A program made the position numbers and the translations under genes. This document shows positions 8,527 through 17,822 of a stretch of 37,216 bases of DNA, in pieces (the stretch's first letter is position 1; each line of letters opens with the position of its first letter). The stretch covers positions 1 through 37,216 of the forward strand of contig JAJRQF010000038.1 in assembly GCA_024280375.1 (NCBI GenBank), read 5' to 3'. Origin of the DNA: Alphaproteobacteria bacterium. Lineage in GTDB: Bacteria > Pseudomonadota > Alphaproteobacteria > Rhizobiales > Rhizobiaceae. Under the pieces are notes generated by a model. That model saw only the letters and a program-made list of their open reading frames with translations. It was not told where the DNA came from and did no database searches.

Positions 8527-10197
8527 GTGAGCATTTCAAGCCAGGGATATGCTGGACGGGGGCGTAATCATCACAGATTATTTGCCTTCCCAGCTGCAAT
8601 TATCGCGCTGCTTTTGTTTATGCCACTGGTAACTTTAACATACCTTGCCAGTGGCAATTCCGACGGTGTCTGGTCGCATCTGATCGAAAATGTACTGCCG
8701 CACTCGATCACCACCACTTTTTTGCTGATGATCGGGGTTGGCATCGGTACGGCCATTATTGGCGTCGGGACAGCATGGCTCACATCCATGTGTCATTTTC
8801 CCGGTCGCAAATTGTTGCAATGGCTGCTGGTGCTGCCATTGGCCATGCCGATTTATATCGTTACCTATATCTATATCGAGCTATTGGATTATACTGGCCC
8901 GGTTCAAACCTTCATTCGGTTTGTCTTCGGCTTTACATCGCAGCGTGACTATTGGTTCTTTGATTTTAACTCTTTGCCCGGCGCAATTTTTGTTATGACC
9001 ATGGTGCTTTACCCTTATGTATATTTAACTACCCGTCTGGTGTTCTTGATGCAGGGCGCCAACATATTGGAAGCGGCGCGCTCGCTGGGTGCGGGTCCAA
9101 TGCGAATGTTTCGCCGTATCGCCCTGCCGATGGCCCGCCCGGCTATTGTGGTCGGCGTTACGGTTGCCTTGATGGAATCGCTGAACGATATCGGGGCTGT
9201 GGAAATTTTGGGCGTACAAACGCTGACATTTTCAATTTATGACACCTGGCTAAACCGGGGAAGCCTTGCGGGTGCGGCCCAAATCGCCTGCCTGACACTG
9301 GCAATTATAGTTTTGCTTATCACCATTGAGCGTTTTGCCCGCCGCAATCAGCGCTTTGCATCGACACGGCACCAAAAGCAACCGTCGCAATTCAGGCTTA
9401 CCGGCGCTTCGGCAGTTTTCGCCACCCTTGCCTGCCTGCTGCCCGTATTGTTTGGGTTCATCATACCATTTGCCGCATTGGTAAACTCATCATCGCGGCG
9501 GATAGAGCAGCTTTTCGATGAGGCACTATTGCAGGCAAGCCTCAACAGCATATTTGTAGCCGGGTTCACGGCCCTGATCACCGTTATCGCCGCATTCACG
9601 CTTGTCTATGCCGCCCGGATATTTCCTAAAAACTCCATGCGGCTGGCGGGCCGTATGGCTTCACTTGGATATGCGGTGCCGGGCACCGTGGTCGCCATTG
9701 GTATCCTTGTTCCACTTGCATATTTCGATAATTGGCTGGACGGTTTGATGCGGACTAATTTCGACATTTCGACCGGACTGCTGATCAGCGGATCAGCGGC
9801 CATCATAATTTACGCTTGTACTGTTCGGTTTTTGGCCCTTGCCCATGGGTCACTTGAATCCGGGCTTGGCAAAATTTCGCCGCATCTTGATATGGCGGCA
9901 CGCTCTTTGGGGCGAACAGCCGGGCAAACCTTGCGGCAAATTCATTTGCCATTGATGGCCAAGGCGATGGCAACAGCAGCTCTTTTGGTGTTTGTTGATA
10001 CAATGAAAGAACTTTCAGCCACCATTTTGCTGAGACCGTTTGATTTTAACACACTAGCCACTCTGGTTTACGAGCAGGCCTCGCTGGCAATATTTGAAGA
10101 TGCCTCGATCGCCGCATTGATCATTGTTTTAATCGGCATGGTGCCGGTAATGCTGCTTATGCGCATGAGTGATACAAACACCCACACTCAGCGATGA
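8527..10197 (+). CDS. fbpB: Ferric iron ABC transporter, fused double permease (FbpB-like)
   Basis: A 556-residue inner-membrane permease with two repeated binding-protein-dependent transport domains and about twelve hydrophobic segments. Each half has an ATPase-contacting loop: EAARSLGAGPMRMFRRIALPMARPAI in the first, MAARSLGRTAGQTLRQIHLPLM in the second. The GTG at 8527 was chosen because it sits 13 bases after the binding-protein stop. The frame is open further upstream but overlaps that gene. The iron-importer group normally has a third gene, the ATPase FbpC. None follows here, because the next gene is on the other strand, so the ATPase must come from elsewhere. The start codon is the weak point; the family is clear. 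Confidence 0.87.
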   Translation: MSISSQGYAGRGRNHHRLFAFPAAIIALLLFMPLVTLTYLASGNSDGVWSHLIENVLPHSITTTFLLMIGVGIGTAIIGVGTAWLTSMCHFPGRKLLQWLLVLPLAMPIYIVTYIYIELLDYTGPVQTFIRFVFGFTSQRDYWFFDFNSLPGAIFVMTMVLYPYVYLTTRLVFLMQGANILEAARSLGAGPMRMFRRIALPMARPAIVVGVTVALMESLNDIGAVEILGVQTLTFSIYDTWLNRGSLAGAAQIACLTLAIIVLLITIERFARRNQRFASTRHQKQPSQFRLTGASAVFATLACLLPVLFGFIIPFAALVNSSSRRIEQLFDEALLQASLNSIFVAGFTALITVIAAFTLVYAARIFPKNSMRLAGRMASLGYAVPGTVVAIGILVPLAYFDNWLDGLMRTNFDISTGLLISGSAAIIIYACTVRFLALAHGSLESGLGKISPHLDMAARSLGRTAGQTLRQIHLPLMAKAMATAALLVFVDTMKELSATILLRPFDFNTLATLVYEQASLAIFEDASIAALIIVLIGMVPVMLLMRMSDTNTHTQR

Positions 10198-10220
10198 TGA
10201 TTTAGCACCCATTTATGCTC

Positions 10221-10248
10221 AAAAAAAATGCGGGCACTTGGCCCGCAT
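10221..10248 (-). terminator. Rho-independent terminator (minus strand)
   Basis: ATGCGGGC (10228-10235) pairs perfectly with GCCCGCAT (10241-10248) around a five-base loop. On the minus strand the hairpin is followed by eight T (A-run at 10221-10228, its last base shared with the stem). It lies about 245 bases after the acetoacetyl-CoA synthetase stop, unusually far, so it may end a separate small transcript. Confidence 0.8.
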
Positions 10249-10493
10249 AGTAGAAGAAGAAGCTGTGATGGATCGTACTTACTGATCTGTTTCCCGGAAG
10301 GGAATTTGTTTGCTAAGGCTTGAAGTTGATTTGTTCGCTTTCAATTAACCTCGCGTTAAGCTGATAATGCCTGTAATGTATTACCAAAACCTTACCTGAT
10401 TATGTACAACTTTCGCTAAGCCGTCCCATTTTAAACCAGGGTAAATTTTGCGGTAAGAAATTGTTAACCACCGGATTGGCAGAAAACCGCCAA
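10249..10493. other. Intergenic region, possible small RNA on the minus strand
   Basis: No protein gene is credible here. Next to the acetoacetyl-CoA synthetase stop, the minus strand shows a hairpin ATTGGC/GCCAAT without a T-run. Further on comes a small TCCC/GGGA hairpin (complement of about 10292-10303), then an unstructured purine-poor stretch that ends in the strong terminator at 10248-10221. That arrangement resembles a short bacterial small RNA, but no promoter stands out and I recognise no known family. Confidence 0.25.
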
Positions 10494-12449
10494 TTAGCTC
10501 GAAAGCTCACTTAAATTTGTGTAAATATCCAGTGCTTCAGGATTAGCCAGCGCTTCCTTGTTCTTAACTATTCGTCCGTGAACAACATCGCGAACAGCCA
10601 GTTCGGTAATTTTTCCTGACTTTGTACGGGGAATGTCAGCCACCGCGATAACTTTTGCCGGCACATGTCGAGGCGATGCACCGGTACGGATTTTGGTTTT
10701 TATCGCCTTGGTTAGATCGTCATCAAGAACAACTCCATCGGCCAATACAACGAACAAAATCACTCTGGTATCGTTGTCCCACTCCTGACCGATGCATAAG
10801 GCTTCGAGCACCTGGCTCATTTGCTCGACCTGATTATAGATCTCGGCCGTACCAATTCGCACACCGCCGGGGTTTAGTGTTGCATCTGAGCGTCCGTGAA
10901 TGATCATGCCACCGCGCTCACTCCATTCGGCAAAATCACCGTGGCACCAGATATTATCAAAACGCTCGAAATAAGCGGCAGAATACTTTTGGCCTCCCTC
11001 ATCATTCCAGAATTTAATCGGCATAGATGGAAATGCTTTGGTACAAACAAGTTCACCTTTTTCCATTTGAACAGGCTCGCCATCATCGTTCCATACGGCT
11101 GTTGCCATGCCGAGTGCCGGACCTTGAATTTCGCCGGAATATACCGGTTTCCATGGCACGCCGCATACAAAGCAGGAAACGATATCCGTACCACCGGAGA
11201 CAGATGCCAAATGCACATTTGATTTAATATCGGAATATACGAAATCAAAATTTTCCGGTGCAAGCGGAGAGCCGGTCGAGGCGATAACCCGGACGGTGGA
11301 TAAGCTGTGGGTTTCCATCGGACGCAGGCCCTGATTGCGCAGGGCATCGATAAACTTTGCCGATGTGCCAAACTGGGTAATGCCAATCTTGTCAGCATAA
11401 TCAAACAGGACATTTCCATCAGGATAAAACGGCGAACCATCGTAAAGAGCCAGCGTTGCCTCGCTTGCCAGTGCCGTTACCAGCCAGTTCCACATCATCC
11501 AACCACACGTGGTGAAATAGAACACAGTATCACCCGGCTTAACACCGCTGTGAAGCTGATGTTCTTTCAGGTGCTGGGTTAATACGCCACCTGCCGAATG
11601 CACGATGCATTTCGGTATTCCGGTTGTTCCAGATGAGAATAATATGTAAATTGGATGGTCAAATGGCAGCCGCTCAAACTTTACCGGCGCCGGGGCAAAC
11701 TCTTCGATAAAGTTTTCAAGCGTCACCCCATTGGGCAACTCATTGGAGACCTGATCTGCCCTTTTCAAATAGGGAACTATGATATTCTTCTTAGCGCCCA
11801 ATTGAGGGGTGATTTTCTTTAACTTTTCCAGCACCTCAATTTGTTTGCCATTATACCAATAGCCATCGCAGGTGATGAATAATACGGGTTCAATCTGGGT
11901 AAACCTGTCCAGCACACCTTTTTCGCCAAAATCCGGCGAGCAGGATGACCACAGTGCCCCAATTGAAGTTGCTGCCAGCATCGCTGCAACTGTTTCCGGC
12001 ACATTGGGCATCATTGCGGCTATACGGTCGCCTTTCTTTACGCCTGCCTTGATGAAGGCTTGTTGCAGCCGGGAAACCAGTTCGTGCAGTTCATTCCAAC
12101 TAAGTGAACGTTCAACCTTGTCTTCGCCTTTAAAATGTATGGCAATATCGCCGCCTTTTCGCCGCAGGAGATTTTCTGCAAAATTAATTTTTGCTTCGGG
12201 AAAAAACCTTGCGCCCGGCATCTGCCCCCCATTCTCTAAAAGAACCGACCCCTTTTCGCCAATTATGCCGCAAAATTCCCAAAGAGCATCCCAGAATTCG
12301 CCCCTATTTTCTATAGACCAAAGGTGCAATTGATCGAAACCAATCGGCGTTGTAGGAAATGATCTATCCAATGTCGCTGCGAATTTTGCCAGTTGTCCAT
12401 TCAGGATATCTTCTTCAGTCGGCGTCCATAATGGCTCGGCAACGGTCAT
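10494..12449 (-). CDS. aacS: Acetoacetyl-CoA synthetase (acetoacetate-CoA ligase)
   Basis: A 651-residue cytosolic acyl-adenylate enzyme that converts acetoacetate, ATP and CoA to acetoacetyl-CoA. In rhizobia it feeds ketone bodies and polyhydroxybutyrate breakdown products back into central metabolism. The N-terminal PLWTPTEEDI and the DQLHLWSIENRGEFW stretch are typical of this enzyme. The ATP-binding P-loop is ILFSSGTTGIPKCIVHSAGG, and the C-terminal part contains HGRSDATLNPGGVRIG and the catalytic lysine context PRTKSGKITE. The ATG at 12449 has AAGGGA seven bases upstream and gives the usual family length; the open frame extends 12 codons further without a ribosome site. It is monocistronic as far as the window shows. 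Confidence 0.95.
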   Translation of the reverse strand: MTVAEPLWTPTEEDILNGQLAKFAATLDRSFPTTPIGFDQLHLWSIENRGEFWDALWEFCGIIGEKGSVLLENGGQMPGARFFPEAKINFAENLLRRKGGDIAIHFKGEDKVERSLSWNELHELVSRLQQAFIKAGVKKGDRIAAMMPNVPETVAAMLAATSIGALWSSCSPDFGEKGVLDRFTQIEPVLFITCDGYWYNGKQIEVLEKLKKITPQLGAKKNIIVPYLKRADQVSNELPNGVTLENFIEEFAPAPVKFERLPFDHPIYILFSSGTTGIPKCIVHSAGGVLTQHLKEHQLHSGVKPGDTVFYFTTCGWMMWNWLVTALASEATLALYDGSPFYPDGNVLFDYADKIGITQFGTSAKFIDALRNQGLRPMETHSLSTVRVIASTGSPLAPENFDFVYSDIKSNVHLASVSGGTDIVSCFVCGVPWKPVYSGEIQGPALGMATAVWNDDGEPVQMEKGELVCTKAFPSMPIKFWNDEGGQKYSAAYFERFDNIWCHGDFAEWSERGGMIIHGRSDATLNPGGVRIGTAEIYNQVEQMSQVLEALCIGQEWDNDTRVILFVVLADGVVLDDDLTKAIKTKIRTGASPRHVPAKVIAVADIPRTKSGKITELAVRDVVHGRIVKNKEALANPEALDIYTNLSELSS

Positions 12450-12627
12450 ATTTATTCCCTTAATGAAATTAATTGGGCTATGCATGTTGTTTCAGATGCA
12501 GATTTGGAGATAATACACAATGCCGTGCTGGGGGCAATTTAATATCGTCGAATTGCACCTGTTGAAACTGGAAAAATATGACCACTAAATTTGCTTCACA
12601 ATTTGATCACTGCAGGAGAGTTCTGCA

Positions 12628-14478
12628 ATGAGACGGCTGTTATTGATCTTGGCTTTTGTGGCGACCGCAATTGCTACAGTCGTGATTATTGCGACGCCGT
12701 GGCTATTGTCTTCAGATATCGTAAAAGCACGCATTGCCCACCGTATCGAAGAATTAACCGGCCTGAAAACTACCCTGCGCGGCACACCGGTATTGACGTT
12801 GATACCCTTTCTTGGGATCAAGTTGAGCGATGTTGTTGTTGAAAGCCCCGATGGAGAAGACAATGCGTTTGGTGATGAGCCATTGGTTTCAATGGATTCA
12901 CTGAAAGGAAGTTTGAAACTATTCCCCGCCATATTTGGCACACCGGAATTGGCTAATTTCAAACTGGTCAGGCCCAAATTTAACCTAAAGATTTCCAGGT
13001 CAGGTAAAGCCAACTGGTATTCCAGTACTGGCGCATTATCGAAATTACTTTCAGCCGCCATCAATAACAAAAACGCTCCTAATGGGTCGCACGATTCCAT
13101 CAAACTCGCCAGTTTCGAAATTATCAATGGTACAATCAGCTATCAAAATGACCGTCTCGGCCAGACGAACATGCTCACAAGCGTCAATATCGCACTGAAT
13201 TGGCCAGATACAAATGCGCGGGCTGAGATGAGTGGGTCAATGGTCTGGAGAGGTGAGAATGTAAATATCTCTGCGAGCATTGATCGACCGATAGATTTAT
13301 TGTCCGGCGGCAACTCCGATCTCACATTGGATATTCGTTCAAATCCACTAAAAGCCCATATTGAGGGCAATGCGGATATGAATTTGACCTCACAATTTTC
13401 TGGTAGCGCAGAAATATCCTCTCCATCGGTTCGTCAATATCTTGCCTGGATGGGCTACGATTTGGCGCCGGGTTCGACCCCTGGAGCGCTGGATGTAAGT
13501 TCAAATGTCATTGCGACGCCCAATACAGTAAAATTTCAGGGTGCAACGGTATCCATGGATGGCAATACAGGTACAGGATTTTTGGAACTGACCAGATCAG
13601 AAAACAAACGACCGGGATTGGCTGGCACCCTTGCGTTTCAAAATCTTTCGTTTGATCCGTATTTTCAGGCACTGATCAAAGATGGTGATGCAGCAAGCGA
13701 AGCTGAAATTGCCAAAATCGGTCTGATTGACGAGTTTAATCTTGATCTTCGGTTTTCGGCCAACACGGCAACTTTGTCAGACATTACGCTGACATCGATG
13801 GCTGCAACAGTGCAAATCAGGGATGGTGGAATAATTCTTGATATTGGCGAGGCATCATTATTTGGCGGCATGGTTCAATCTCAACTGCAGGCCAGTAAAA
13901 TCGATGGTGTTCCAACGGGCGAACTAAAACTCAATTTGATTGACATTGAAATGGGACAATTGAGCAAGCTTATTGCGCCTGAAGGTATTGATATTGCAGG
14001 GAAAGGGACCGCATCACTTATCCTGAAATCGCGAGGTAGAAATGCCTCACAGCTCATTCAAAGACTAAATGGCAATGCCATAATTACAGCCACATCTGGT
14101 CATTTAGAAGGCATCAATATCGCAGAAATTGCCATTGATGGAGAAAGTGAAATCATTCTGGACAACACCAAAGTGCTTTCCAAACAAACCAATTTTACAA
14201 ATCTTAGTATCGGAATGCATATTGCCAATGGCATTGCTATTCTTGAAGACAGTAGAATTGAAGGCGAAGGAATATTGGCCAAAATAGGTGGAAAGGCAGA
14301 CTTGTGGCGTGGCAGCCTGGCGATGAATGGGCAGGTGTTGCTTTCGAAATCCGGCATTCCAGAAAAACCCGGGGGCGAAGAAATTACCCACAATATTCCA
14401 TTCTTTGTCGGTGGGACATTTGGCGCGCCGCTTTTTGCTTCCGACATTTTTTCAAACGACAGTGGCAAAGGCCGTTAA
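12628..14478 (+). CDS. AsmA-like envelope protein
   Basis: A 616-residue protein of the AsmA family, whose members form long beta-rich bridges in the periplasm and take part in outer-membrane lipid homeostasis. It begins with one hydrophobic anchor (residues about 4-27, LLLILAFVATAIATVVIIA). The characteristic AsmA opening follows (VKARIAHRIEELTGLKTTLRG, then LGIKLSDVVVESPDG). The C-terminal half holds the AsmA_2-like features (GTASLILKSRGRNASQLIQRLNGNA, TATSGHLEGINIAEIA). The ribosome site AGGAGA lies nine bases before the ATG. Its stop overlaps by four bases the stop of the convergent cyclase gene. The exact substrate is unknown. Confidence 0.85.
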   Translation: MRRLLLILAFVATAIATVVIIATPWLLSSDIVKARIAHRIEELTGLKTTLRGTPVLTLIPFLGIKLSDVVVESPDGEDNAFGDEPLVSMDSLKGSLKLFPAIFGTPELANFKLVRPKFNLKISRSGKANWYSSTGALSKLLSAAINNKNAPNGSHDSIKLASFEIINGTISYQNDRLGQTNMLTSVNIALNWPDTNARAEMSGSMVWRGENVNISASIDRPIDLLSGGNSDLTLDIRSNPLKAHIEGNADMNLTSQFSGSAEISSPSVRQYLAWMGYDLAPGSTPGALDVSSNVIATPNTVKFQGATVSMDGNTGTGFLELTRSENKRPGLAGTLAFQNLSFDPYFQALIKDGDAASEAEIAKIGLIDEFNLDLRFSANTATLSDITLTSMAATVQIRDGGIILDIGEASLFGGMVQSQLQASKIDGVPTGELKLNLIDIEMGQLSKLIAPEGIDIAGKGTASLILKSRGRNASQLIQRLNGNAIITATSGHLEGINIAEIAIDGESEIILDNTKVLSKQTNFTNLSIGMHIANGIAILEDSRIEGEGILAKIGGKADLWRGSLAMNGQVLLSKSGIPEKPGGEEITHNIPFFVGGTFGAPLFASDIFSNDSGKGR

Positions 14479-15749
14479 TTGATCAGGGTTCTTTCCGAAT
14501 TGCTTAATACTGCGCGACCAACATCAACTGGGTGATCCGGTTTTTCCTTATCAATCAACGTATAAAGTGCAACTTTCTGACTAACCCCTTGCAGGGTATA
14601 TTCACCCAGCAATTCCCACGCTGCTGCATCAAATGCCGCAACATCTTTGGTTGCCAATATCGGTTTGCCAATAGTTTTGGTCATGGTCTCAATTCGTGCG
14701 ACCTCATTGACAGTCGGCCCGATAACAGAAAATGACAGGCGCTGAGGTACGCCAATATTGCCAAATACCAAAGAGCCTACGTTGAGCCCAACACCGAAAT
14801 TGATTTCCGGCAGATTGTCTTTTTTCCTTTGCTCCCTGATATTTTGTGCACGACCCATAGAAACGTGTAAGGCGGTGGTTGCAGCCTGAATTGCATCGTT
14901 CTTTTCGCATTCATTTTTAAATGGGAAAATAGCCAAAACCGCATCGCCGATGAAATCCAGCACTTCACCACCTGCCTCTATCACCGGTCCGGCGGTCATT
15001 TCAAAATAAGTATTGAGCAATTTGAGATATTCTTCGCCCGGCATCGTATCAGCCAAAGCGGTAGAATTTCGCAGATCACAAAACCAGACAACGGCGTTGG
15101 TGGTGTCACCATCGCCACGGCGTATGGCGCCGCTCAATACCCGCTCGCCGGCTTGCTTGCCCAAATAGGTTTCAACAATATTATGGGAAATTCGTGCCTG
15201 CACCACTGTTTTACAGGCAACCGCAAAGCGACGCTGAATTTTTTGCAGTGATTCAATTTCACGGTTGGAAAATCCGCCCGGACGGTCCGCGCACCAGGTG
15301 ACAAAAATACCCCGGCGCTGGCTTGCATGGTAGGTATTTTTGGAGGTGAAGGCGGTCGAAACAACCAGATAGTCGGTCATATCCATTTCCAACATTTCTT
15401 TGAGTATCGGAAAATCAAGCAAAGCGTTGGGGCCATCAAGGTTTCGGCGTAAAATTCCGATATCATGGTCGAGCATATGTTTCATCGGGCTTTCATGCCA
15501 GGCGTCACTCATTTTATCCTGATGCAAAAACTGTTCAAATAAGGTGCCCTCTCCACGGGTCCATAATGTGGTTTCCGCCTGAAATAACGGGTGCAATGTG
15601 GGCCAGGTCAACCGCGCCCGTGCCAACGGAATACCGATTGCATGCAGCCGGTGGCAAAGACCTTCAAACATACCAACGATATCGGGTTCTGAAAGAGCCT
15701 GATCGGCCAACCACTCGTTAATTTCGGAAACAAGGGTGTTGTCGTCCAT
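14475..15749 (-). CDS. Class III adenylate/guanylate cyclase-like protein
   Basis: A 424-residue soluble protein with an N-terminal region of about 190 residues of GAF-like sensing type and a C-terminal class III cyclase domain (about 215-400). The two metal-binding aspartates are present (FCDLRNST, Asp225; FIGDAVLAIF, Asp269), as are the transition-state Asn348 and Arg352 in TVNEVARIE. The purine-selecting positions are unusual: the Lys expected three residues before GD is Asp265, and the Asp expected in GDTVN is Pro345. Cyclase activity is plausible but the substrate cannot be called. GGGAGA precedes the ATG by ten bases. No membrane segment is seen. Rhizobia carry many cyclases of this kind. 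Confidence 0.85.
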   Translation of the reverse strand: MDDNTLVSEINEWLADQALSEPDIVGMFEGLCHRLHAIGIPLARARLTWPTLHPLFQAETTLWTRGEGTLFEQFLHQDKMSDAWHESPMKHMLDHDIGILRRNLDGPNALLDFPILKEMLEMDMTDYLVVSTAFTSKNTYHASQRRGIFVTWCADRPGGFSNREIESLQKIQRRFAVACKTVVQARISHNIVETYLGKQAGERVLSGAIRRGDGDTTNAVVWFCDLRNSTALADTMPGEEYLKLLNTYFEMTAGPVIEAGGEVLDFIGDAVLAIFPFKNECEKNDAIQAATTALHVSMGRAQNIREQRKKDNLPEINFGVGLNVGSLVFGNIGVPQRLSFSVIGPTVNEVARIETMTKTIGKPILATKDVAAFDAAAWELLGEYTLQGVSQKVALYTLIDKEKPDHPVDVGRAVLSNSERTLIN

Positions 15750-15891
15750 GTTCTTTATCTCCCGAAATTACAAATTATATGATTGGATTCGTAACACATT
15801 GCACACACATTAACATTTAATACATGTTGTGTCCGTCCGATAAAATTACAAGCGCGGCCACCCAATAATCTGATAATAGTTGAATTACAAA

Positions 15892-16602
15892 TTACTCATC
15901 TTTTGGGCATGGCCAAGAGGCCGGCACCGCAATACCTTCTGGCAATTTGGTTTTGAGATCACCGCAGGCAAGTTCAATCTGACCCTGCATGAGATTTTTT
16001 GCCGTTGATAAATCGGTGCCGTGAAATTTTGCCCGGTATAGCCAAGCATTGCCCATGTCTACGCCATCCATCAATGCGCCTACAAAATTTACCCTTGATA
16101 TATTGGCAAATTGAAAATTCACATTGGATAGGGCAGCAGAACTGAAATTGGACCGACCAAGTTCAGATTTGCTAAAATCCGCCCCATTTAAAAATGCACC
16201 CGAAAAATCCCCCCGAAAAATGGCGGCCTTGGTGAAATTTGTTCCAATCAGCTTGGCGCCAACAAAATTACTGCGGGTGCCTTCAACTTTAGACAGGTTT
16301 GCACCTGAAAGGTCTGATTTGTTGAAATTGGTACGGTTCATCATAACCTTGGCGAGATCAGCGGATTTCAGACTTGAATTTCTGATGTCCGAACCAGACA
16401 GGTCTGCGGAACTTAGATTGGCATCACTGAGATTATACTCACTCAAAATCACATTGCGCTTTCGGCATTTTGACCAGTCAACACCTGGAACCGGTGCATC
16501 GGTGCACCCGGCATTGGCAGGCATTACCATTGTCAACAGACCGCCAGTGATTGCCGCCATAGACGCAATCGCGATTGTAATTGCGAGTTTATTCGGCTTC
16601 AT
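15892..16602 (-). CDS. Exported pentapeptide-repeat protein
   Basis: A 236-residue protein with a signal peptide (about residues 5-33, ending in PANAG) and some 25 pentapeptide repeats of the A(D/N)Lxx kind from about residue 55 to 210 (for example LSDANLSSADLSGSDI). Such repeats fold into a right-handed beta-helix. A cysteine pair frames the start of the mature protein (GCTDAP, SKCRKR) and another lies near the end (LACGDL, WPCPKD), suggesting disulfides. The ATG at 16602 follows GGAGG by five bases; a TTG twelve bases upstream overlaps that ribosome site and is rejected. Function is unknown. Confidence 0.85.
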   Translation of the reverse strand: MKPNKLAITIAIASMAAITGGLLTMVMPANAGCTDAPVPGVDWSKCRKRNVILSEYNLSDANLSSADLSGSDIRNSSLKSADLAKVMMNRTNFNKSDLSGANLSKVEGTRSNFVGAKLIGTNFTKAAIFRGDFSGAFLNGADFSKSELGRSNFSSAALSNVNFQFANISRVNFVGALMDGVDMGNAWLYRAKFHGTDLSTAKNLMQGQIELACGDLKTKLPEGIAVPASWPCPKDE

Positions 16603-16716
16603 ATTAGCCTCCAACTATCCAGTGTTATTACGAACTTAATATCGATTTTACATGATGCAAGTGAATCTGAGGTAAAAACTTGTCAAATTGCTGAAAGCAT
16701 AAATTTAGGTGTTTGA

Positions 16717-16744
16717 CAAAAAAACGGGAGGCCAAGGCCCCCCG
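16717..16744 (-). terminator. Rho-independent terminator of the pyrimidine operon
   Basis: On the minus strand CGGGGGGCC pairs with GGCCTCCCG (one G-U) around a two-base loop (16744 to 16725), followed by seven T (A-run 16718-16724). It lies 27 bases after the stop of the binding-protein gene, the last gene of the nine-gene pyrimidine operon. Confidence 0.88.
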
Positions 16745-16770
16745 AATTTAAAAGCGAATATATGAAATGC

Positions 16771-17769
16771 TTATTTCAGCATATCAGTGATTTTTGAAGT
16801 CCAGGCACCAACCGGTTTTTTAGTAATAACCGGATCAGAACCACCCTTCATGAGAGTTGCAACAGTGCGTTCAGCCGCTGCCACATCCAATGTACCATCG
16901 GAACCGGCGGTCAGCTTGTTGATTTCACCCATCATGCGTTTTTGATGTGCTTCTGTTTGTGCACCGGATGCGTCATTTTCCAACACAATCAAAGCGGCCG
17001 CATCAGAATTATCGCGCGCCCATGCCCAGCCCTTCATTGAGGCTTTGACGAAGCGAGCAAGCTTGTCGACCATTTTCGGGTCTTCAAGGCTTTTTTCCAG
17101 CACGTAGATGCCGTCTTCCAAAGTTGATACACCTTCGTCTTCATATTTGAAGGTAATCAGCTGATCGGCAGAAAGGCCTGCATCAATAATCTGCCAATAT
17201 TCATTATAGGTCATGGTGGAAACGCAATCGGCCTGCTTCTGCAACAATGGGTCAACATTGAAGCCCTGTTTCAAGACCTTGACGCCACCTTCGCTGCCAT
17301 CGGTTTTAATGCCGAGTTGGCTCATCCATGAAAGGAATGGATATTCGTTACCGAAGAACCAGACACCGAGGGTTTTGCCCTTGAAATCTGCAGGTGTTTT
17401 GATCCCGGTTTCCTTGCGGCAGGTTAGCATCATGCCGGAGCGTTTGAACGGCTGGGCAATATTGACCAGTGGCACGCCTTTTTCACGCGTTGCAAGCGCT
17501 GAAGGCATCCAGTCAAGGATCACATCAGCACCACCGCCAGCAATAACCTGTGGAGGCGCAATATCCGGGCCGCCGGGTTTGATTTCCACATCGAGATCGA
17601 CCTCGTCATAAAAACCCTTGTCTTTGGCCACATAATATCCGGCAAATTGTGCCTGTGTTACCCATTTAAGCTGAAGTGTCAGCTTTTCTTTCGCCAGCGC
17701 GGGGCCGGCCATTAGCGACATGGATAGCCCCATGGCAAGCCCCATTGTAAGTGCGATTGCTTTTTTCAT
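16771..17769 (-). CDS. ABC transporter substrate-binding protein, NMT1/THI5 type (probable pyrimidine uptake)
   Basis: A 332-residue periplasmic binding protein. A signal peptide ends at GPALAKE (about residue 27). The mature domain has the NMT1/THI5 family opening LQLKWVTQAQFAGYYVAKDKGFY, then GGADVILDWMPSALATREKG and the long-loop signature NIAQPFKRSGMMLTCRKE. Members of this family bind pyrimidine-like ligands, including thiamine precursors and riboflavin. The last position in an operon of pyrimidine catabolism points to uracil, thymine or a dihydro- or carbamoyl-derivative as ligand, which is inference. GGGAGA lies seven bases before the ATG. A strong terminator follows the gene. Confidence 0.87.
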   Translation of the reverse strand: MKKAIALTMGLAMGLSMSLMAGPALAKEKLTLQLKWVTQAQFAGYYVAKDKGFYDEVDLDVEIKPGGPDIAPPQVIAGGGADVILDWMPSALATREKGVPLVNIAQPFKRSGMMLTCRKETGIKTPADFKGKTLGVWFFGNEYPFLSWMSQLGIKTDGSEGGVKVLKQGFNVDPLLQKQADCVSTMTYNEYWQIIDAGLSADQLITFKYEDEGVSTLEDGIYVLEKSLEDPKMVDKLARFVKASMKGWAWARDNSDAAALIVLENDASGAQTEAHQKRMMGEINKLTAGSDGTLDVAAAERTVATLMKGGSDPVITKKPVGAWTSKITDMLK

Positions 17770-17822
17770 TTCGTTCTCCCTTGTTATGTACCTTCAGTTT
17801 GAAAATACGTTTGTTCTGGCTC

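Noticed and set aside
12450-12485. Earlier start for acetoacetyl-CoA synthetase
   Set aside because: No ribosome site; AAGGGA stands correctly before the ATG at 12449.
16474-16486. TTGACCAGTCAA palindrome as a RutR site
   Set aside because: It is shorter than the 16-base consensus and lies inside the pentapeptide-repeat coding sequence.
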